Shown here in pieces: positions 10,654 through 22,828 of a DNA stretch of 64,000 nucleotides. The translations under genes were made by a program, and so were the position numbers. The notes beneath the pieces are model-generated. The model searched no databases. It was given only the letters and a program-made list of their open reading frames with translations, and was not told where the DNA came from. Each line of letters starts with the position of its first letter. Within the stretch, counting starts at the first letter, position 1. This DNA comes from Astrocystis sublimbata (lineage: Eukaryota; Ascomycota; Sordariomycetes; Xylariales; Xylariaceae): positions 496,001-560,000 of the forward strand of contig JAJNNY010000015.1 of NCBI GenBank assembly GCA_022453515.1, given 5' to 3'.

Positions 10654-12394
10654 ATGGTGACGCGGACGGTGAGCAGGCTCGCTCGCCTGTCTGGACGGCG
10701 CGCGGTAAGTGGCCAGAACCTTCAATCCAATCATATAAAACAACGCCGTCTGAGCAACATTATACTCATCGTCACATATTCAATCACAGTCCCGCGCAAC
10801 CGTGCTGCGTAAGACTGATCAGCCACCACCGCCAAACCCCGTATTGTCAGCAGGGGCCGACGGCGCCTCGGAAGAGCCGCCTTATCGCGGCTCCGGCGCC
10901 CATGACGAGAGGGAGAGATCCGGATGGCGCTCGGGGTTCCACAAGCTGGTGGAAGGCAGCGCGACGGCGTTCGGCTCGATCCTAGTCCTGGGGCTCGCCG
11001 GCTACTCCTACCATTCATACTACAAATCACACGTGCTGCGGAAGATGGAGAACGCTTTCGCGGTAGGGTATTCGAGCGTCGAGATGGCGGCTTTGAGCCG
11101 CCACATCGGCTCCGCAAGCTCCCATGCCGAGCTCTCGACCGTCGAGTTCGAGCGAAATGACTGGGTGCCAAGGGCGGAGCAGGCTATCATCGATAGCATT
11201 GTCGACGGGACTATAAAAGGACAGTATCACCTGATCACGGGGGAGAAGGGGACGGGGAAGACCTCGATGCTCCTGAAGGCCATGCGGCGGATTGGCGGCG
11301 AGGGAACCGCTATGCTAGAGGCCCATGGCGATCCTGAGATCTTCCGCGTGAGGTTGGGCAAGGCGCTCGACTTCGAGTTCCACGAGGACTACATCGGCAG
11401 CTTGTTCAGCTTCAAAGGGCCGCGCGACACGACCGCTCTGCTCGACATCGAGCGCGCTTTCAACAAGATGGAGAAGATTGCGCTGAAGCGCAAGGAGCAG
11501 GTGGGCAAGCCGCTCGTGCTGATCATCACCGGCGCGCACCTCGTGCGCGACGACGCCGACGGCCAGGATCTGCTCGAACTGGTCCAGCAGCGCGCCGAGC
11601 TCTGGGCCGCGAGTAACCTCGTCACCATCATCTTTGTGAGCGACGACTACTGGACCCTGGAACGCCTCATGTGGCAGGCGACGCGACTGCGCGTGACCAC
11701 CGTCCACGACGTCCCGCGCGACACAGCCATCACGGCTCTCAGGGCTTTCCGCGCCGAGAACTACAAGGAAGACGTGCCGGCTTCGATCCTCGAACAGGTC
11801 TACGACAAGGTCGGCGGGCGCCTCAGCTTCCTCAGCCGCGTGGCCAAGTCAGACGACATGGTCAGAGCTTGCGACGCCATCTGCGAACGCGAGAAGCGCT
11901 GGCTGCTGAGCCATTACTGGATCCTGGGCGAGGATCTAGATCCTGGTGGTGAGACGCAGCAGGATCTGTCGTCGGCGGCCATGCTGCTGGCGAAGACGCT
12001 CGTGGATAAGGAGAGGGAGATGAGGGAGGCGGGAGTGTATAATGGCCAGCTGCCGCAGATCCCTATCCACGAGGCGCAGCAGATCATGACTAACGCTGCG
12101 TGGATCAAGGAGCACGAGCATAACAATATTTTCACTATCAATTCGGACGGTATGGTGCAGGCTGACTCGGTCGCTATGCAGCATGCTATGCGCGAGATCT
12201 GCGATCGTGAAGGGTTCGACGAGCATTTGAAAGCGACGCTGGATCGGTTGGATGAGATCGAGAGCTTGCAGAGGACTCGCGAGATCACGCTTAAGGACTT
12301 GCAGGAGAACGGGGAGTATCAGGCCAGACTTGGCGATAAGACCGTGTCAATTAAGCTTGGTCCATTAAAAACGGAGGCTTCGGAAAAGAGCTGA
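10654..12394 (+). CDS. Probable mitochondrial membrane AAA/STAND-type ATPase, 551 aa
   Basis: Two exons: 10654-10704 and 10790-12394. The first encodes MVTRTVSRLARLSGRRA, an Arg-rich, acid-free stretch that looks like a mitochondrial presequence. The overlapping ATG five bases earlier stops after three codons, so the start at 10654 is chosen. A membrane segment (SILVLGLAGYSYHSYY) follows near residue 75. Then comes a P-loop domain with Walker A GEKGTGKTS. The expected Walker B strand reads PLVLIITGAHLV and lacks the usual Asp-Glu. The sensor region IIFVSDDYW follows, then a helical C-terminal part that may be a winged helix. The protein matches a fungal family of orphan AAA ATPases. I cannot give a substrate. 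Nucleotide binding without normal hydrolysis is possible. Confidence 0.75.
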
Positions 12395-13062
12395 CGAAGC
12401 TTATCCTTTTTAACGATGGCATCAGTTTTCGATCCTCGATCGAACAATCAAACACGCCTAATGATTAGTTGCTCCGAAAGAAGCAGCTCGAGGCGAGAGG
12501 ACTTCATCTGATCTGAAGTTCTTTGCTACCGCAGATCTTGCGCGGACTATATCATCCGGATCACCTGGCTGATAATCGTCGAATATCATCTACCTACTAC
12601 CAAGAGGTACTATGATGACAGATCGTCCAATGACGTAGGCAAAATCGGCGAAGGAATTTAGTGTCAACTTGCTACGGTAGAAGCTACTACAACACAATGT
12701 TCAGGTGATTGATAGTCGACATTGTTGTGTGCATAGAACTGGCACAAGCATTAGTACTATACAGCAACGGTGGCTTGGCCTCTGTCCTCCGACACCGGCA
12801 AGCATCGTCTTCAGCGTCAATCACTGTATCCACAACCCCTGGCATGAGTTCTCACGAACAATAGATGGATTCGATACTGGTGGCTGTCCTGCCACGGCCA
12901 TAACAGTGGAAATAGTTTGGAATATTCAATAAACATTTGATTATGCTAAATACTGTGCTACATAACGCACAGCACTATTTTATATACTTTGGTAGGTAGT
13001 GTGTATCATCCGCTAAGCCACTGCTACTTGGTCCCCTTTTTGCAGATGTAGAAGCAAGCATC
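12395..13062. other. Intergenic between convergent 3' ends
   Basis: This holds the 3' ends of the ATPase gene (+) and the transporter gene (-). Nothing else is recognised. Confidence 0.6.
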
Positions 13063-15171
13063 TTAGAAAATGGTGCCCTTGGCCTGGGTGCCACGGGCTT
13101 CCTCCAACTTCTTGACGTTGATGTTCCTCCACAGGAAGATGAGGAAAATGGCAGGCGCCAGGAAAGCGGATCCTGCGATGACAAGCTTTGTCTGCACGTC
13201 ACCGTACGCAGCAACGATAGCGTCGCGCTCAGGAGAGCCGAAGGGGAACGATTGCTGGACCTCGATGGAGCCGAAGATCTCGGCGGCACGATCCTGGCGC
13301 GGGAGTTAGTGATTTGCGTACGACATGGAACATGATGGTGGAGGTGGACTAACCTGGACATTCGGCGGTAGGAACTTCTCCAAGTTTGCGGGTAGGATGT
13401 TGTTCCAGATGGCGCCGGCAATGGCGTTACCGATAGCGGAGCCGATGGAGCCGAAGAGACTGTATAAGGCGAGACCGACGGCGAGCTGCTGGTGAGGCAC
13501 GGAGGCCATGACAGCCAGTTGACCGACAGGGGTCCAGATGCCGTCGCCGATACCGTTGAGGATCTGGAAGAGCACGAGAAGTCCCACGTGGGTGCTCGGC
13601 TTGCGGAACTCGACTAGGAGGACCGTTCCGAGTACGACGAAGGGAATACCCGCGATGGCGGTCCACTTGACCCAACCGGTACGCGCAACGAACCTGGTAA
13701 GGGGGATTAGCTTCTTTGCAAGCTTTGAGAAGTTCGGGTAGCTTACAATCCGACGAATGGTCCAATGAAGAACGATGCGAGCGAGAGACCGTTGAGGACG
13801 TAGTTGGAGGTGGTGATGTCGAGACCGTGGACGACCTGCAGGTATGACGAGTAGTACGCATCCCAGCAGCTGGTGGGCATCACGTCAGCTTCGTTTCGTA
13901 ATTATATAAAATTCAGAAAATGTATAACTCACAAGATGGAAAGAAACAGAACGCCGTAAAGCCCACAGGCACTGAGGATGGTGCGGTCCTTCAGGTACTT
14001 GAAGGGGAAGAACTGGACAGGGGCTCCGAATCTCTCCCAGAGGACGAAGGAGGCCAGGAGGAAGCCTCCCAGGATGAACATGGCGATGATGTAGCCCGTC
14101 TTCCAACCTTGGGGCGCGTAGATGACAAGACTGAAAGGCAGCAGGAGTAGAATGAAGCCAAACGCCACCAGAGCCATGCCGATAACTATCGGGGATTAGC
14201 AAATGAACGAAGCTGTCCATCTTCCTTCACGGGGAGGACTTACTATCGAACTCAACGAAGTAGTGCTTGAAGGACTGCCAGAAGGTGCGGCCGCTCTTCA
14301 CTTTCTGAATCAGTCCTGCCTTCTTGGCCTTCCGACCATTCAGAAGAAGTACGACGCTGATCGGGATGGCGAATGCGACGAGGAGGATAGCGAAAGCGCC
14401 GTAAGCCCATCGGATGTTGGATTCCTCGTAGAAAAGCTGAGCAATGCGCGAACCGGCGAACACGGTGGCGATACCAGGGGTAGCCTGGATACCGAAGATA
14501 ATCAGCCGGTTCTTCAGGGTCGTCATGTCGGCGAGCATGATGGTGATGACGTAGTTCATGCCGATGTGGCCGACCCAGTAGAGGGTGTAGCCGGTCGCGT
14601 AGGTCTCGATGTTGTGGGAGACGGCCTTGAGAATCTGTCCGATCACGGTGATGAAGACCATGATGACGAAACCTTCATTTCGTCCCCGGATGTCGATGAT
14701 CTTCGCGATGGTCAAGCTGATCACTCCGCCGATGATTCTGGCGATGAGAGCGGCTGTGGTGAGAAGACCATGGCGGTGGAATGACGATGTGAGGTACGGC
14801 GCAAGAGCGTCGCCGATTGCCTGCGTGAGAGAGTCGACGAAGGACATGAGGTATAGCCTGGCAAGCAGTTAGTTAAAACTCAGTTCGCACACGATGAATC
14901 ATAACCATGGGCTCAAGTTTTTTGGCGATGGCGCAGATGGCAGATCGTGAAGGGGGGGCGAAACTCACAGTATGAACATGATTATCAATGTCTTCTTGTC
15001 AAACACCGAGGTGACGGCTTCGATGTTCTTGACTCCATCCTGCTTGCGCTCGGATGCAGCATCGTCGCTGAGGTCGTGGGAGCCATTGTCAGCAACGACG
15101 TTGGGATGCTGCTTCTCCTCATCGCGGCCCTCGCGGCTCGAGGGCGCGGAGCCAGTTATCGAATGGGCCAT
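13063..15171 (-). CDS. MFS siderophore-iron transporter (MirB/Sit1-like), 587 aa
   Basis: Six exons read cleanly: 15171-14969, 14857-14244, 14185-13933, 13869-13747, 13693-13354, 13293-13063. All introns are 59-111 bp with GT...AG ends and matching phases. The N-terminus is a hydrophilic cytosolic tail of about 55 residues. About 14 hydrophobic segments follow, as in the siderophore branch of the major facilitator superfamily. Family landmarks are FILLYLMSFVDSLTQAIG, HRHGLLTTAALIARIIGG, the Asp-Arg-type loop IIDIRGRNEGFV, and the late block GIGDGIWTPVGQLAVMASVPHQQLAVGLAL. The role would be uptake of ferric siderophores (for example triacetylfusarinine or hydroxamates) at the plasma membrane or vesicles. 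The exact ligand cannot be told. An iron-GATA-factor consensus lies about 0.8 kb upstream, supporting iron-repressed expression. Confidence 0.88.
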
Positions 15172-17348
15172 TTGCGCAAGCTGAAGTCGAGGCTATAGCG
15201 CAGGCGCCGGGGTGTCACGCGATGGTATCAAACCAGCCAAGACACAGGGCCAGATACTTACTTGTGTACAGTACTGAGATGGGCAGGTTGGGAGGGAAAA
15301 AGACAAGACAAAATGGGGATCGACAGCCATACCTGGGAGGTTATATATGTGTATATTGTACGGGCTGCTCCAATCCAAATCCAATGCACATCGGTCCACT
15401 AGGGAGCACAGAAAACCCCACACGGATCTTTGGCCCGTATGCCTGGGCAGAACTTAACTTAAGTCTCTGCATCGGGCCAGGGCGAACCAGGGGGCGTCCG
15501 GCCAAAACACGGCGAGCGCGTGCCATTGCGCTGCCAACACTCACTCATGTAGATTGATTGGATTGACGGTTAACCCTGGGGACTGATGCGATCGATCGGA
15601 CAGGTGTCCCACGCGTTGATCCTTCGGCTAGGGCCCCTAGCCCAACCGTTCTCTTCCCAATCATTCCATGTCTTGGGGAGCTACGAGTATGTCTGACCTC
15701 GGAACAGTGGAATCAGGGCCCATGTGAGTTCAGGTGGGAACTCGATGGCATGAGTACAATCTCATGGCAGGACCACTTTCTGGGCCCCTCGTACGCGCAT
15801 GGCAAGTTGTCCTCGCCGATGTTGGGGTTCGCTGGCCTGCCGAGCCCTCCACCTCGTCTGCGAGGCCCTGCAACATCACGCGAGACAAAGATCTTTGCGC
15901 TCCGAAAGGGGAAGCCGCCGAAGCTTAGCGTCCGACCGGGTCCGAGGGCGTATCCACTGATTATCTTGATAATCTTATCAGATCAACTAGACCATCTGCT
16001 GTTGTGGGACTGCGGAGACGACACCATTACTGTATCTCTTTCAGCTGTGACACATACTTACAGCGGTTGTCAACCCACCCGGGACCAGGCGAGGCGCCAA
16101 GACAACCCCCAAAAACTCTGCTCCGTGTCATGTCGTTGGCTCGCTAGTAGCGAGAGGTGGGTATCGCGAGCGAAAAAGCGAAAGATCGGCATGACGAGCG
16201 ATAACGGATTCGGCTGGTGAGCAAATTTGACAGGCGGCGACGGCGGGCTTGGGGCGGAAGTATGACCTAACCAAGGTAAGTAGTCAGAACCTAGTCCCAA
16301 CCTGCAACAGTCGAATAGCGAGATTCAATGAACCACTGTGGTGGAACAAGGCTGGGACTGGGACCATCAACCCGAAGAAAATCCACTTGATGATGTTATT
16401 CTTAGACTTGAGTTCTGCCTTACGCCTCACTAGACATTTTCAAGGTCTTGTGTTAAGCACTACGATGGACCTCTCGCTCGATAGTGTGCAAAAGGCTCCT
16501 TTCGTGTACAGTCCGCCACTGCCAAGATCTCTAAAATGCCTTTTCTTCCGTTACCGCACGCTAAAGCCGACAGACTCTGAGACATCGCGACCAACGGGAA
16601 AAAACTTACATATAAGTACTCATAGTAGATAAAATTCTGGTGCTTGGCTGTCTACTACTTTAGCCCTTTCAATACCGAGAACCGGGCTTTTGCCAAGGGG
16701 CGCCGAGTAGAGTACACGCCGAGAACTTGAGACAGACAGTCAAATAAGTATTTAAGCAAGGACAATGCACATGACCCGGGCATTTCGTAGTTGGCTCAGA
16801 CATATCGATTTGAGGCACGAGAGACGACCATGAACTCGAAAGCTTCTAAAATATGAATAATACCTTCACTTATGCAATTTTGACCTCCTTTAACAACCCA
16901 ACCCCTTAGGGACCGGCCTAGCACCAACATCAACAGCTAACTAACGGCTAATTCAGCGGATGTGGCGTAAAATTTGGAAGCCATTGACTTAGCTGTACGC
17001 CTTTGCCGCTGTCATTAATGTCGCAAATGGGGCCTGTTGGCGAGGAAAAAAACATTAGTTAAAAAATCACGAAGAAAATCTCGAGTTACAGTCCCGACAA
17101 CCTATCATACAGATCTCATGGGCATGAAGGCAGCACTGCGAATGCCACTCCCAACATCATAAATGACATAACGTGAAGCCAAGAGTAACGAAATCCTTAT
17201 TCCATGGGTTGCACTATCCACGCATGTATATGATGGTGTGGGACCGGGGCTGCAGATACTTCATTCAGGAAAGGACTACTGCCCGAGGTCGCCATATCTG
17301 GTCTCCTAATCCCAAGAGCAATGCTTTACGTCAAATATTCATGCGCTA
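15172..17348. other. Intergenic, transporter upstream region
   Basis: No gene is supported; an open frame at 15750-16220 has no domain and an odd composition. The stretch contains the GATA cluster at 15959-15983 and the 3' flank of the nitroreductase gene. Confidence 0.55.
15959..15983 (-). promoter_or_regulatory. GATA cluster with exact SreA/SRE-type site
   Basis: The minus strand reads ATCTGATAA at 15983-15975, an exact match to the ATCWGATAA consensus for fungal iron-sensing GATA repressors (SreA/SRE/Fep1 family). Immediately beside it is TTATCTTGATAA (15961-15972), with two more GATA cores in opposite orientations. The cluster is about 790-810 bp upstream of the siderophore transporter start, on its promoter side. 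Binding and function are inferred. Confidence 0.55.
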
Positions 17349-18206
17349 TTACCGTAGTTCGAACCCTTTCTGCCGCAGGACGTCCTTCAACACGTGGCGC
17401 CCATGCAGTGACTCGACCGTTTCGATCCGCTTCGCGCTCCGCTGTGTCCAAGCTGGGATACCTTCTCGCCTCTCGCCCGCATTGAAACTAGCCAACGTCA
17501 CGTCGTACTCGGCCAGATTCTGCGTCTGGGGCTCCTCGGGGCTAGTATCCCCATCGACGCGCCACGTCTCCTTATGCAACACCTCCCTCTGCGGAAGCCT
17601 CGGCTTCACTGAGCTGGAGCCCGCCTTGCTGGGGTCCGGCTTGCCCACCGCCAGCCCGAACACGGCGATGACGCGAGGCGGCAGCTTGAGCAGCGCCGCA
17701 AGCTCCTGCGGCCTATTGCGCGCCGCACCTACATAGCACGCGCCTAGTCCGAGGGCCTCAGCCGCGATAGTCGCGTTCTGCCCCGCGAGCGCCGCGTCCA
17801 GCGACGCCATGACGAACATCTCGGTGAACTCGAGGCCTTCGCCGCGCAGCCCGTGCTGTGCGGAGACATGCGTAAGCCGGTCCAGGTCCGCGCAGAAAAT
17901 CAGGAATAGTGGCGCCTGCCGGATGAAATCCTGGTCGCCGCACAGCGTGGCGGCTTCCGCTTTGTGCGAGGCGTCCGAGAGGGCGAGCACGCTCCACGTC
18001 TGCAGGTTGGAGGAGGTCGCGGCGCTTTGCGCGGCTGCGATGATGGTTTCTAGCGTCCCTGGTGCGAGCTCTTCGGGCAGGAAGTGCCGGATCGATCTAT
18101 GCAGGAGCAGTGTCTCTATTGTGTTGTTTCCCTCGCCGGCGATTGAGAAGTGTTCGGCGGCGCCGTACCGAGCTTGGACGAGACTGGGTATGCCAGCGTC
18201 GCCCAT
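17349..18206 (-). CDS. NfsA/FRP-type FMN nitroreductase, 285 aa
   Basis: Single exon. Nitroreductase fold landmarks are LLLHRSIRHFLPE near residue 32 (the Arg-Ser-x-Arg FMN-phosphate contact), IIAAAQSAATSSNLQTWSVLAL near 55, and AEALGLGACYVGAARN near 145. The last is followed by PPRVIAVFGLAVGKPD, the usual end of the core. The length and the C-terminal extension rich in Gln/Arg fit the oxygen-insensitive NADPH-dependent NfsA/FRP group rather than the short NfsB group. It would reduce nitroaromatics, quinones or flavin in the cytosol. No signal peptide or membrane segment is seen. It is divergent from the second HET gene across 1.8 kb, with no evident functional link. Confidence 0.85.
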   Translation of the reverse strand: MGDAGIPSLVQARYGAAEHFSIAGEGNNTIETLLLHRSIRHFLPEELAPGTLETIIAAAQSAATSSNLQTWSVLALSDASHKAEAATLCGDQDFIRQAPLFLIFCADLDRLTHVSAQHGLRGEGLEFTEMFVMASLDAALAGQNATIAAEALGLGACYVGAARNRPQELAALLKLPPRVIAVFGLAVGKPDPSKAGSSSVKPRLPQREVLHKETWRVDGDTSPEEPQTQNLAEYDVTLASFNAGERREGIPAWTQRSAKRIETVESLHGRHVLKDVLRQKGFELR

Positions 18207-20001
18207 TTTGGTTTTGTGACGAGCTGTGAGGTATTATCTATTATCTCTTTGGGTTTCGCGTTTGTGGATTTATGAGTTGAAATGAGATGCTGTTTGCAAC
18301 AGATTGGTTCATGTTCACGGAGTCACTCATTCATAACGCTACCCCAAATACCTAATCAACACCCCCACGCGCAAACTGCCTTCCAATTGCCCGCCGAGCA
18401 GCGTGATGGCGCGCCATTGGATGCATTGCGTATGATTGCGTGACTTGCCAGCGCTGGATTTCGCCGTTCTTCACCGCCAGCCTATAGTAGCAGCCTCGGG
18501 AATTCTCGGCATTGGTTTTGTTCTTTAAATGAAGCTTAAGTACAACGTACCAAAGGTAAAAGAACTCTTCAGTTCATTTCAGTAGCCTACTTCAATTGCA
18601 TTTGGTGTCGTCTTCCAAAATGGTATAATAATGTCACCGTGTTGCGCAACCCTAGATAACCCTGGACAGACCCCAGACACAGAAGAACCATGGCTTTGAT
18701 AAGTTTAGTAGTACCATGCAGTAACGGGAATAATGATATATACGCCTTCAACATGAAGCATGACTGAGTAATAGGATTCGGAACTAGAGAACATGTCGGG
18801 TGCCAAGGTAGCATGAGCCTCACCATGACCGAGGGGCTCCTCTGCAGAGGGCTATTTGGGTGTGAAATCCGTGTATATAAAGTAAGGACTGGGCGACTCC
18901 CACTATATGGGTGAGCCCAGGAATCAATAGATTAACACCTGACCCTTACTATTCTACTTGGCTACGTGACAACTGCTAAATTCCTTTAATCTGGTGCAAA
19001 ACCACTTGACAGAACAGAACTAGAGAACAGAGCGAGTGGGACAGATCATATAAGGCAGTCATAATCATCAATGCCGTTGGGAACCTTACCCCTGAGCAAT
19101 ACGCCCACCTTAGTTCAGCATCAGTAGTTGAATCAGATTCGCTTCAATGCTGTAGAAGACCATACACACTAATATTAATAGCAATAATTACAATACAAGA
19201 AAAGCACAAGAACACAGTGACTATCTCGTTGTGGATGAAATCCCATGTCGGTGGTTTCTATATGCAAGGCGCAGACCTGACGAGGGGTGCGGTGTCTGGG
19301 TTCCTGACTGAGAGATTGCATCGGGGTTGGATACCCCAACGCGATCGCTGGTGGCAAAATAGCTAGCAGTCATCATGGGATTCAGAGTTCCTCTTGTGAT
19401 CCGAGAATAGCGACGTCTGATGTAACAAAAACAACATCTGTTGGTTCTCTCCTCTAAACGGTGTATCTGTCGTGTTACGAACGGTGAAATCTTTACAAAT
19501 GTGAGGTAGTCAAGACGGGCTTCAAAGACGACTTTGCGATGTTTTCAATTCTCGACAGACGGAAACACCTGCGTAAGTCACAAAAGCCTGGTGCTTTTCG
19601 ATTGTAGTGATCGGAGACATTGCTTACATTGATGCTGTATACTCTCTGAAAATATTCATGTCAATTCATGTATGTAGGACTGATGTCCATTTCTTGTCTA
19701 AGATTATGGCATTCTGATATCTCGGCTTACCGCGTGTGTGTACCGGGTCAGCATCAGCAGCATAGGCATTCCTTGAGATTGGGGTCCGCCACGAAGGTAG
19801 CGAAGGCATATCACCTCCTCCAATCATGGTGTTGTGGCGGCGCCATAGATCATGTGATAATACCAGGTAGCTTTACTTTAAATAGGTACTTAGTGGATAC
19901 CTCGCACTGAGTCCTTCTTCTCATCACACATTGATTGAAAGCCGAAATCTCACCGAAGTTCCACCACCGCTTCCTAGGGTGATTTGTCGCATACCTTGCC
20001 A
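18207..20001. other. Intergenic, divergent promoters
   Basis: I find no gene or RNA here. The sequence is AT-richer than the genes. A TATATAAAG-like motif at about 18877 and scattered TATA-like words do not mark an obvious transcript. Confidence 0.5.
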
Positions 20002-21585
20002 ATGTGGCTCATTCGGTGTAATACTCTGCAATTGTACGATTTCTTTGGGGACGAGACTCCCCCGTACGCCATCCTTTCGCACACATGGCAAGAGGACGAG
20101 GTGACATTCGCCGAGTTCCGCTCTGGTGCGCCAGTGCGGGGGGCGGATACTGATGCGCTCACGCAAGGCTGGAAGAAGATCATGCGAACATGCGAGTTAG
20201 CTATTGCGCAAGGGTACGACTACGCATGGATTGATACGTGCTGCATCGACAAATCGAGCAGCGCCGAGCTCACAGAGGCTATCAATTCCATGTATTCGTG
20301 GTATGCGGGGTCTAGCATGTGCTTTACATATCTCAGTGATTTCGATGCGTCTACGTCGATTGAGCACTTTACTTCGAGCCGATGGTTTACTCGGGGCTGG
20401 ACTTTACAAGAGCTGATTGCGCCCGAGAATCTCGTGTTCTATGATGCGTCGTGGAATTTGTATGATTCGAAAGCAAGCCTGTGTAAAGTGATCGCACGTA
20501 CGACGGGTATTGATGAGAAGATTCTTTGCGCAACTGGGGATACTCTGCGAAACCTGCTTGATGCGACGCCGATCTGTCAACGAATGTCTTGGGCGGCTCA
20601 CAGAGAAACACGACGACCCGAAGACACCGCCTACGCGCTTTTGGGGATATTTGGCATCTACATGTCACTGATATACGGCGAGGTGGCCAATGCCTTCCTG
20701 CGGCTGCAGAAGAAGATAATGAAGGCGAGCAGTGACATGAGCATTCTTGCCTGGAAAGATCCAAGCGAAAAGAATCATCCAAGAGTCCTCGCGTCCCACC
20801 CGAAATATTTTGCAGATGCGCGGAATATCGTCCTAAGCCAATCCATCATCTATAATCCGGACTTCTCTGTCTCGAACAAGGGGATCAGTATCACCGTTGG
20901 GCTTTTGAAAGAAACTGAGTTAGAGTTACCTCCGGTCTTGAACATTCATTGTCATTACAGAGACAGGCCTCGTGGCAGTCTTGGGATCTACCTGATAGAG
21001 ATGGGCGCGGGCCTGTACACTCGCGCATTTTCCAACGTTCTATACGACGAAATCGCAAAGCGGAAGGAGGACGAGGCTCTCATTTATCTCAGCACCCAGG
21101 CACAGCCCACATATTTCTCAACTATGTCTTTCGACAGAGGCCACCACATTTATTTCAAAGCCTGCTGGCTTGATCGTCAGGACTTTTACCTGCATATGGT
21201 ACTCATGTCAACATTTCCAGAGAGACGGTGGCAGCAAAACCAAGGTTACGCTGCAGAAGACACATTCACATTCCTCGGGGCGAACAAGTACGAGTTCACG
21301 TGGGATTCCGGCACAATGAACGTCGTAATCGCTTGCGGCTTCGACCCGGACCATGAGCCGTGGGCGTGTATCCAGCCCGAAGGAACGGACTTGTGGATGG
21401 CTGCCACATACCACGACGATATTTTTCTGGGGAGATGTGCGAAGAAGGAACGACACGATGAGCTCATACTCGACAAGACGATCAGTTTAACTGTCGATAT
21501 ACTCGACCCTCCTGAATCAGGCGACGGGAGTGGATGGAAATGGTTATTAATCAACGCTGTCAGGGATGGTGTTGCGGTTCGCTAG
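20002..21585 (+). CDS. HET domain protein, 527 aa
   Basis: Single exon. The HET domain occupies roughly residues 25-200: YAILSHTWQEDEVTF, YAWIDTCCIDKSSSAELTEAI, SSRWFTRGWTLQELIAP, MSWAAHRETRRPEDTAYALLGIF and LIYGE. It belongs to the same HET subgroup as the gene at 1023 (shared DTCCID(K)xSSAELxEAINSM and RGWTLQELI blocks). The two are diverged in the C-terminal half, so they are paralogues rather than a recent duplication. The first in-frame ATG is at 20002; the preceding in-frame codons are not ATG. The protein should act in self/non-self recognition after hyphal fusion. The C-terminal domain is unrecognised. Confidence 0.88.
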   Translation: MWLIRCNTLQLYDFFGDETPPYAILSHTWQEDEVTFAEFRSGAPVRGADTDALTQGWKKIMRTCELAIAQGYDYAWIDTCCIDKSSSAELTEAINSMYSWYAGSSMCFTYLSDFDASTSIEHFTSSRWFTRGWTLQELIAPENLVFYDASWNLYDSKASLCKVIARTTGIDEKILCATGDTLRNLLDATPICQRMSWAAHRETRRPEDTAYALLGIFGIYMSLIYGEVANAFLRLQKKIMKASSDMSILAWKDPSEKNHPRVLASHPKYFADARNIVLSQSIIYNPDFSVSNKGISITVGLLKETELELPPVLNIHCHYRDRPRGSLGIYLIEMGAGLYTRAFSNVLYDEIAKRKEDEALIYLSTQAQPTYFSTMSFDRGHHIYFKACWLDRQDFYLHMVLMSTFPERRWQQNQGYAAEDTFTFLGANKYEFTWDSGTMNVVIACGFDPDHEPWACIQPEGTDLWMAATYHDDIFLGRCAKKERHDELILDKTISLTVDILDPPESGDGSGWKWLLINAVRDGVAVR

Positions 21586-21894
21586 TGGCTTGATACGGAA
21601 TAATCCATGAGCTATCACAACCGGAATACATAAATATTAGGTACACCCGTTCAAGAATACCCGGCCGGATATTAGACTAGGAACGTTTACATCGTGAGTT
21701 CTAGCCTCCTCGCCTTTCTCGTCTCCTAATTCCTCTGGGTGTGTCATTTCGCTGTTAGAATGCTTATTCAATTTAGGATTACACTGCGCTTTAGGGCAGA
21801 GTATTCAACAGTTATCGCTCTTCTTCCATATTTATTTTCTAAGCAATACAGCGTATTCATTCCCTACTTCCTCCTTGCCTCGCTAAAATCATGA
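21586..21894. other. Short convergent intergenic stretch
   Basis: This holds the 3' ends of the HET gene (+) and the F-box-like gene (-). Nothing else is seen. Confidence 0.5.
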
Positions 21895-22828
21895 TTACTC
21901 AAAGAACATACTATCCGTCGGTCTAGTCCACCACCCCAATACATAACCCTCTAGCGGTATGAATTCATCCGGTATCACGATACCTCGCCACCCGCTTAGT
22001 TGCGCTAGCCAAGCGTCCCAAACTGTCGTGGGATTTATGTCACGTTTTCTTTCGATAATGATGTTCAGAGAAGGTGAAAGTGATCGCAGGGAAGCGCGGA
22101 CCAACCGCATCTTAGCATCGACCTCCGTAAGCGTTGATGCCCTTTCATTCTCAAAGTAGCGCCGTATACCCAGCTCAGTTGTCCAGGACAATATACACGA
22201 CTGTGGGTTTGTGCCGCCTGCGAGGACGTTGATGAGGCTCAAATAGTTGACGTTGATCAAGAATTCCGAATCTTTACGGGGCCCGAAAGCGGTGTACCAC
22301 AAATTAATATTGGTGAGGGCGAAGAAATCGTAGCAGCTGATGCGAAGGTGGTGGATGTTGGATGCATTTCGGGGGCCGATTTGCTGGAGCCAATTGGCCG
22401 TGGCGATGTGAATTTGTGGGCTGGGAGCCGTGCTGGTCTGATATTGTGGCCTGGAACAAGAAAAAGAGTTAGCACAACCGCCATTGGGGGAGATTTGGCT
22501 GATGAATCGGGTGCTTCAACTCTAAAGCGCATATATACTTATATAATGCCGCATTTAAGAGCAGAACGTTTGCCGAATCAGTGAATCAAACACTCAGCTT
22601 TACTCACTGGACAACGAAATGAAACCGGTTCATGCTGTATAAGATGAAGGTGGCTTCCCGGTAGATGTGCCTACAGCTAAGCAACAGCCCTCTCATCGAG
22701 ACATCACTTTCGGGCCAGTCATGGGGTCGTAGTTCGATAGGCTGGACGTAGCTCGGAAACACGAACAGCATCATGTAGATTTTGTCCCGCAGCTCGTCCG
22801 GAAGACCAAGGAAGTTGAAGCTTGACAT
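21895..22828 (-). CDS. F-box-like / 2EXR-like hypothetical protein, 258 aa
   Basis: Two exons, 22828-22608 and 22450-21895, joined by a 157-bp intron (GTGAGTAAAG ... GTGCTAAC ... TTGTTCCAG) in matching phase 2. The start FLGLPDELRDKIYMMLF is the F-box-like helix shared by many fungal hypothetical proteins. LLLSCRHIYREATFILYSMNRFHF follows, the usual second block of these families. The remainder has leucine-rich helical stretches (ISCYDFFALTNINLWYTAF) with no catalytic motif. Such proteins are often presumed SCF-type adaptors, but the Skp1 contact is unproven here. A longer upstream open frame on the same strand is low-complexity and contains a 12-bp tandem repeat, so I did not extend the gene into it. 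Confidence 0.65.

Noticed and set aside
15750..16220. 156-aa plus-strand ORF
   Set aside because: No domain and a Pro/Arg/Ser-rich composition expected of intergenic sequence; it overlaps the GATA cluster.
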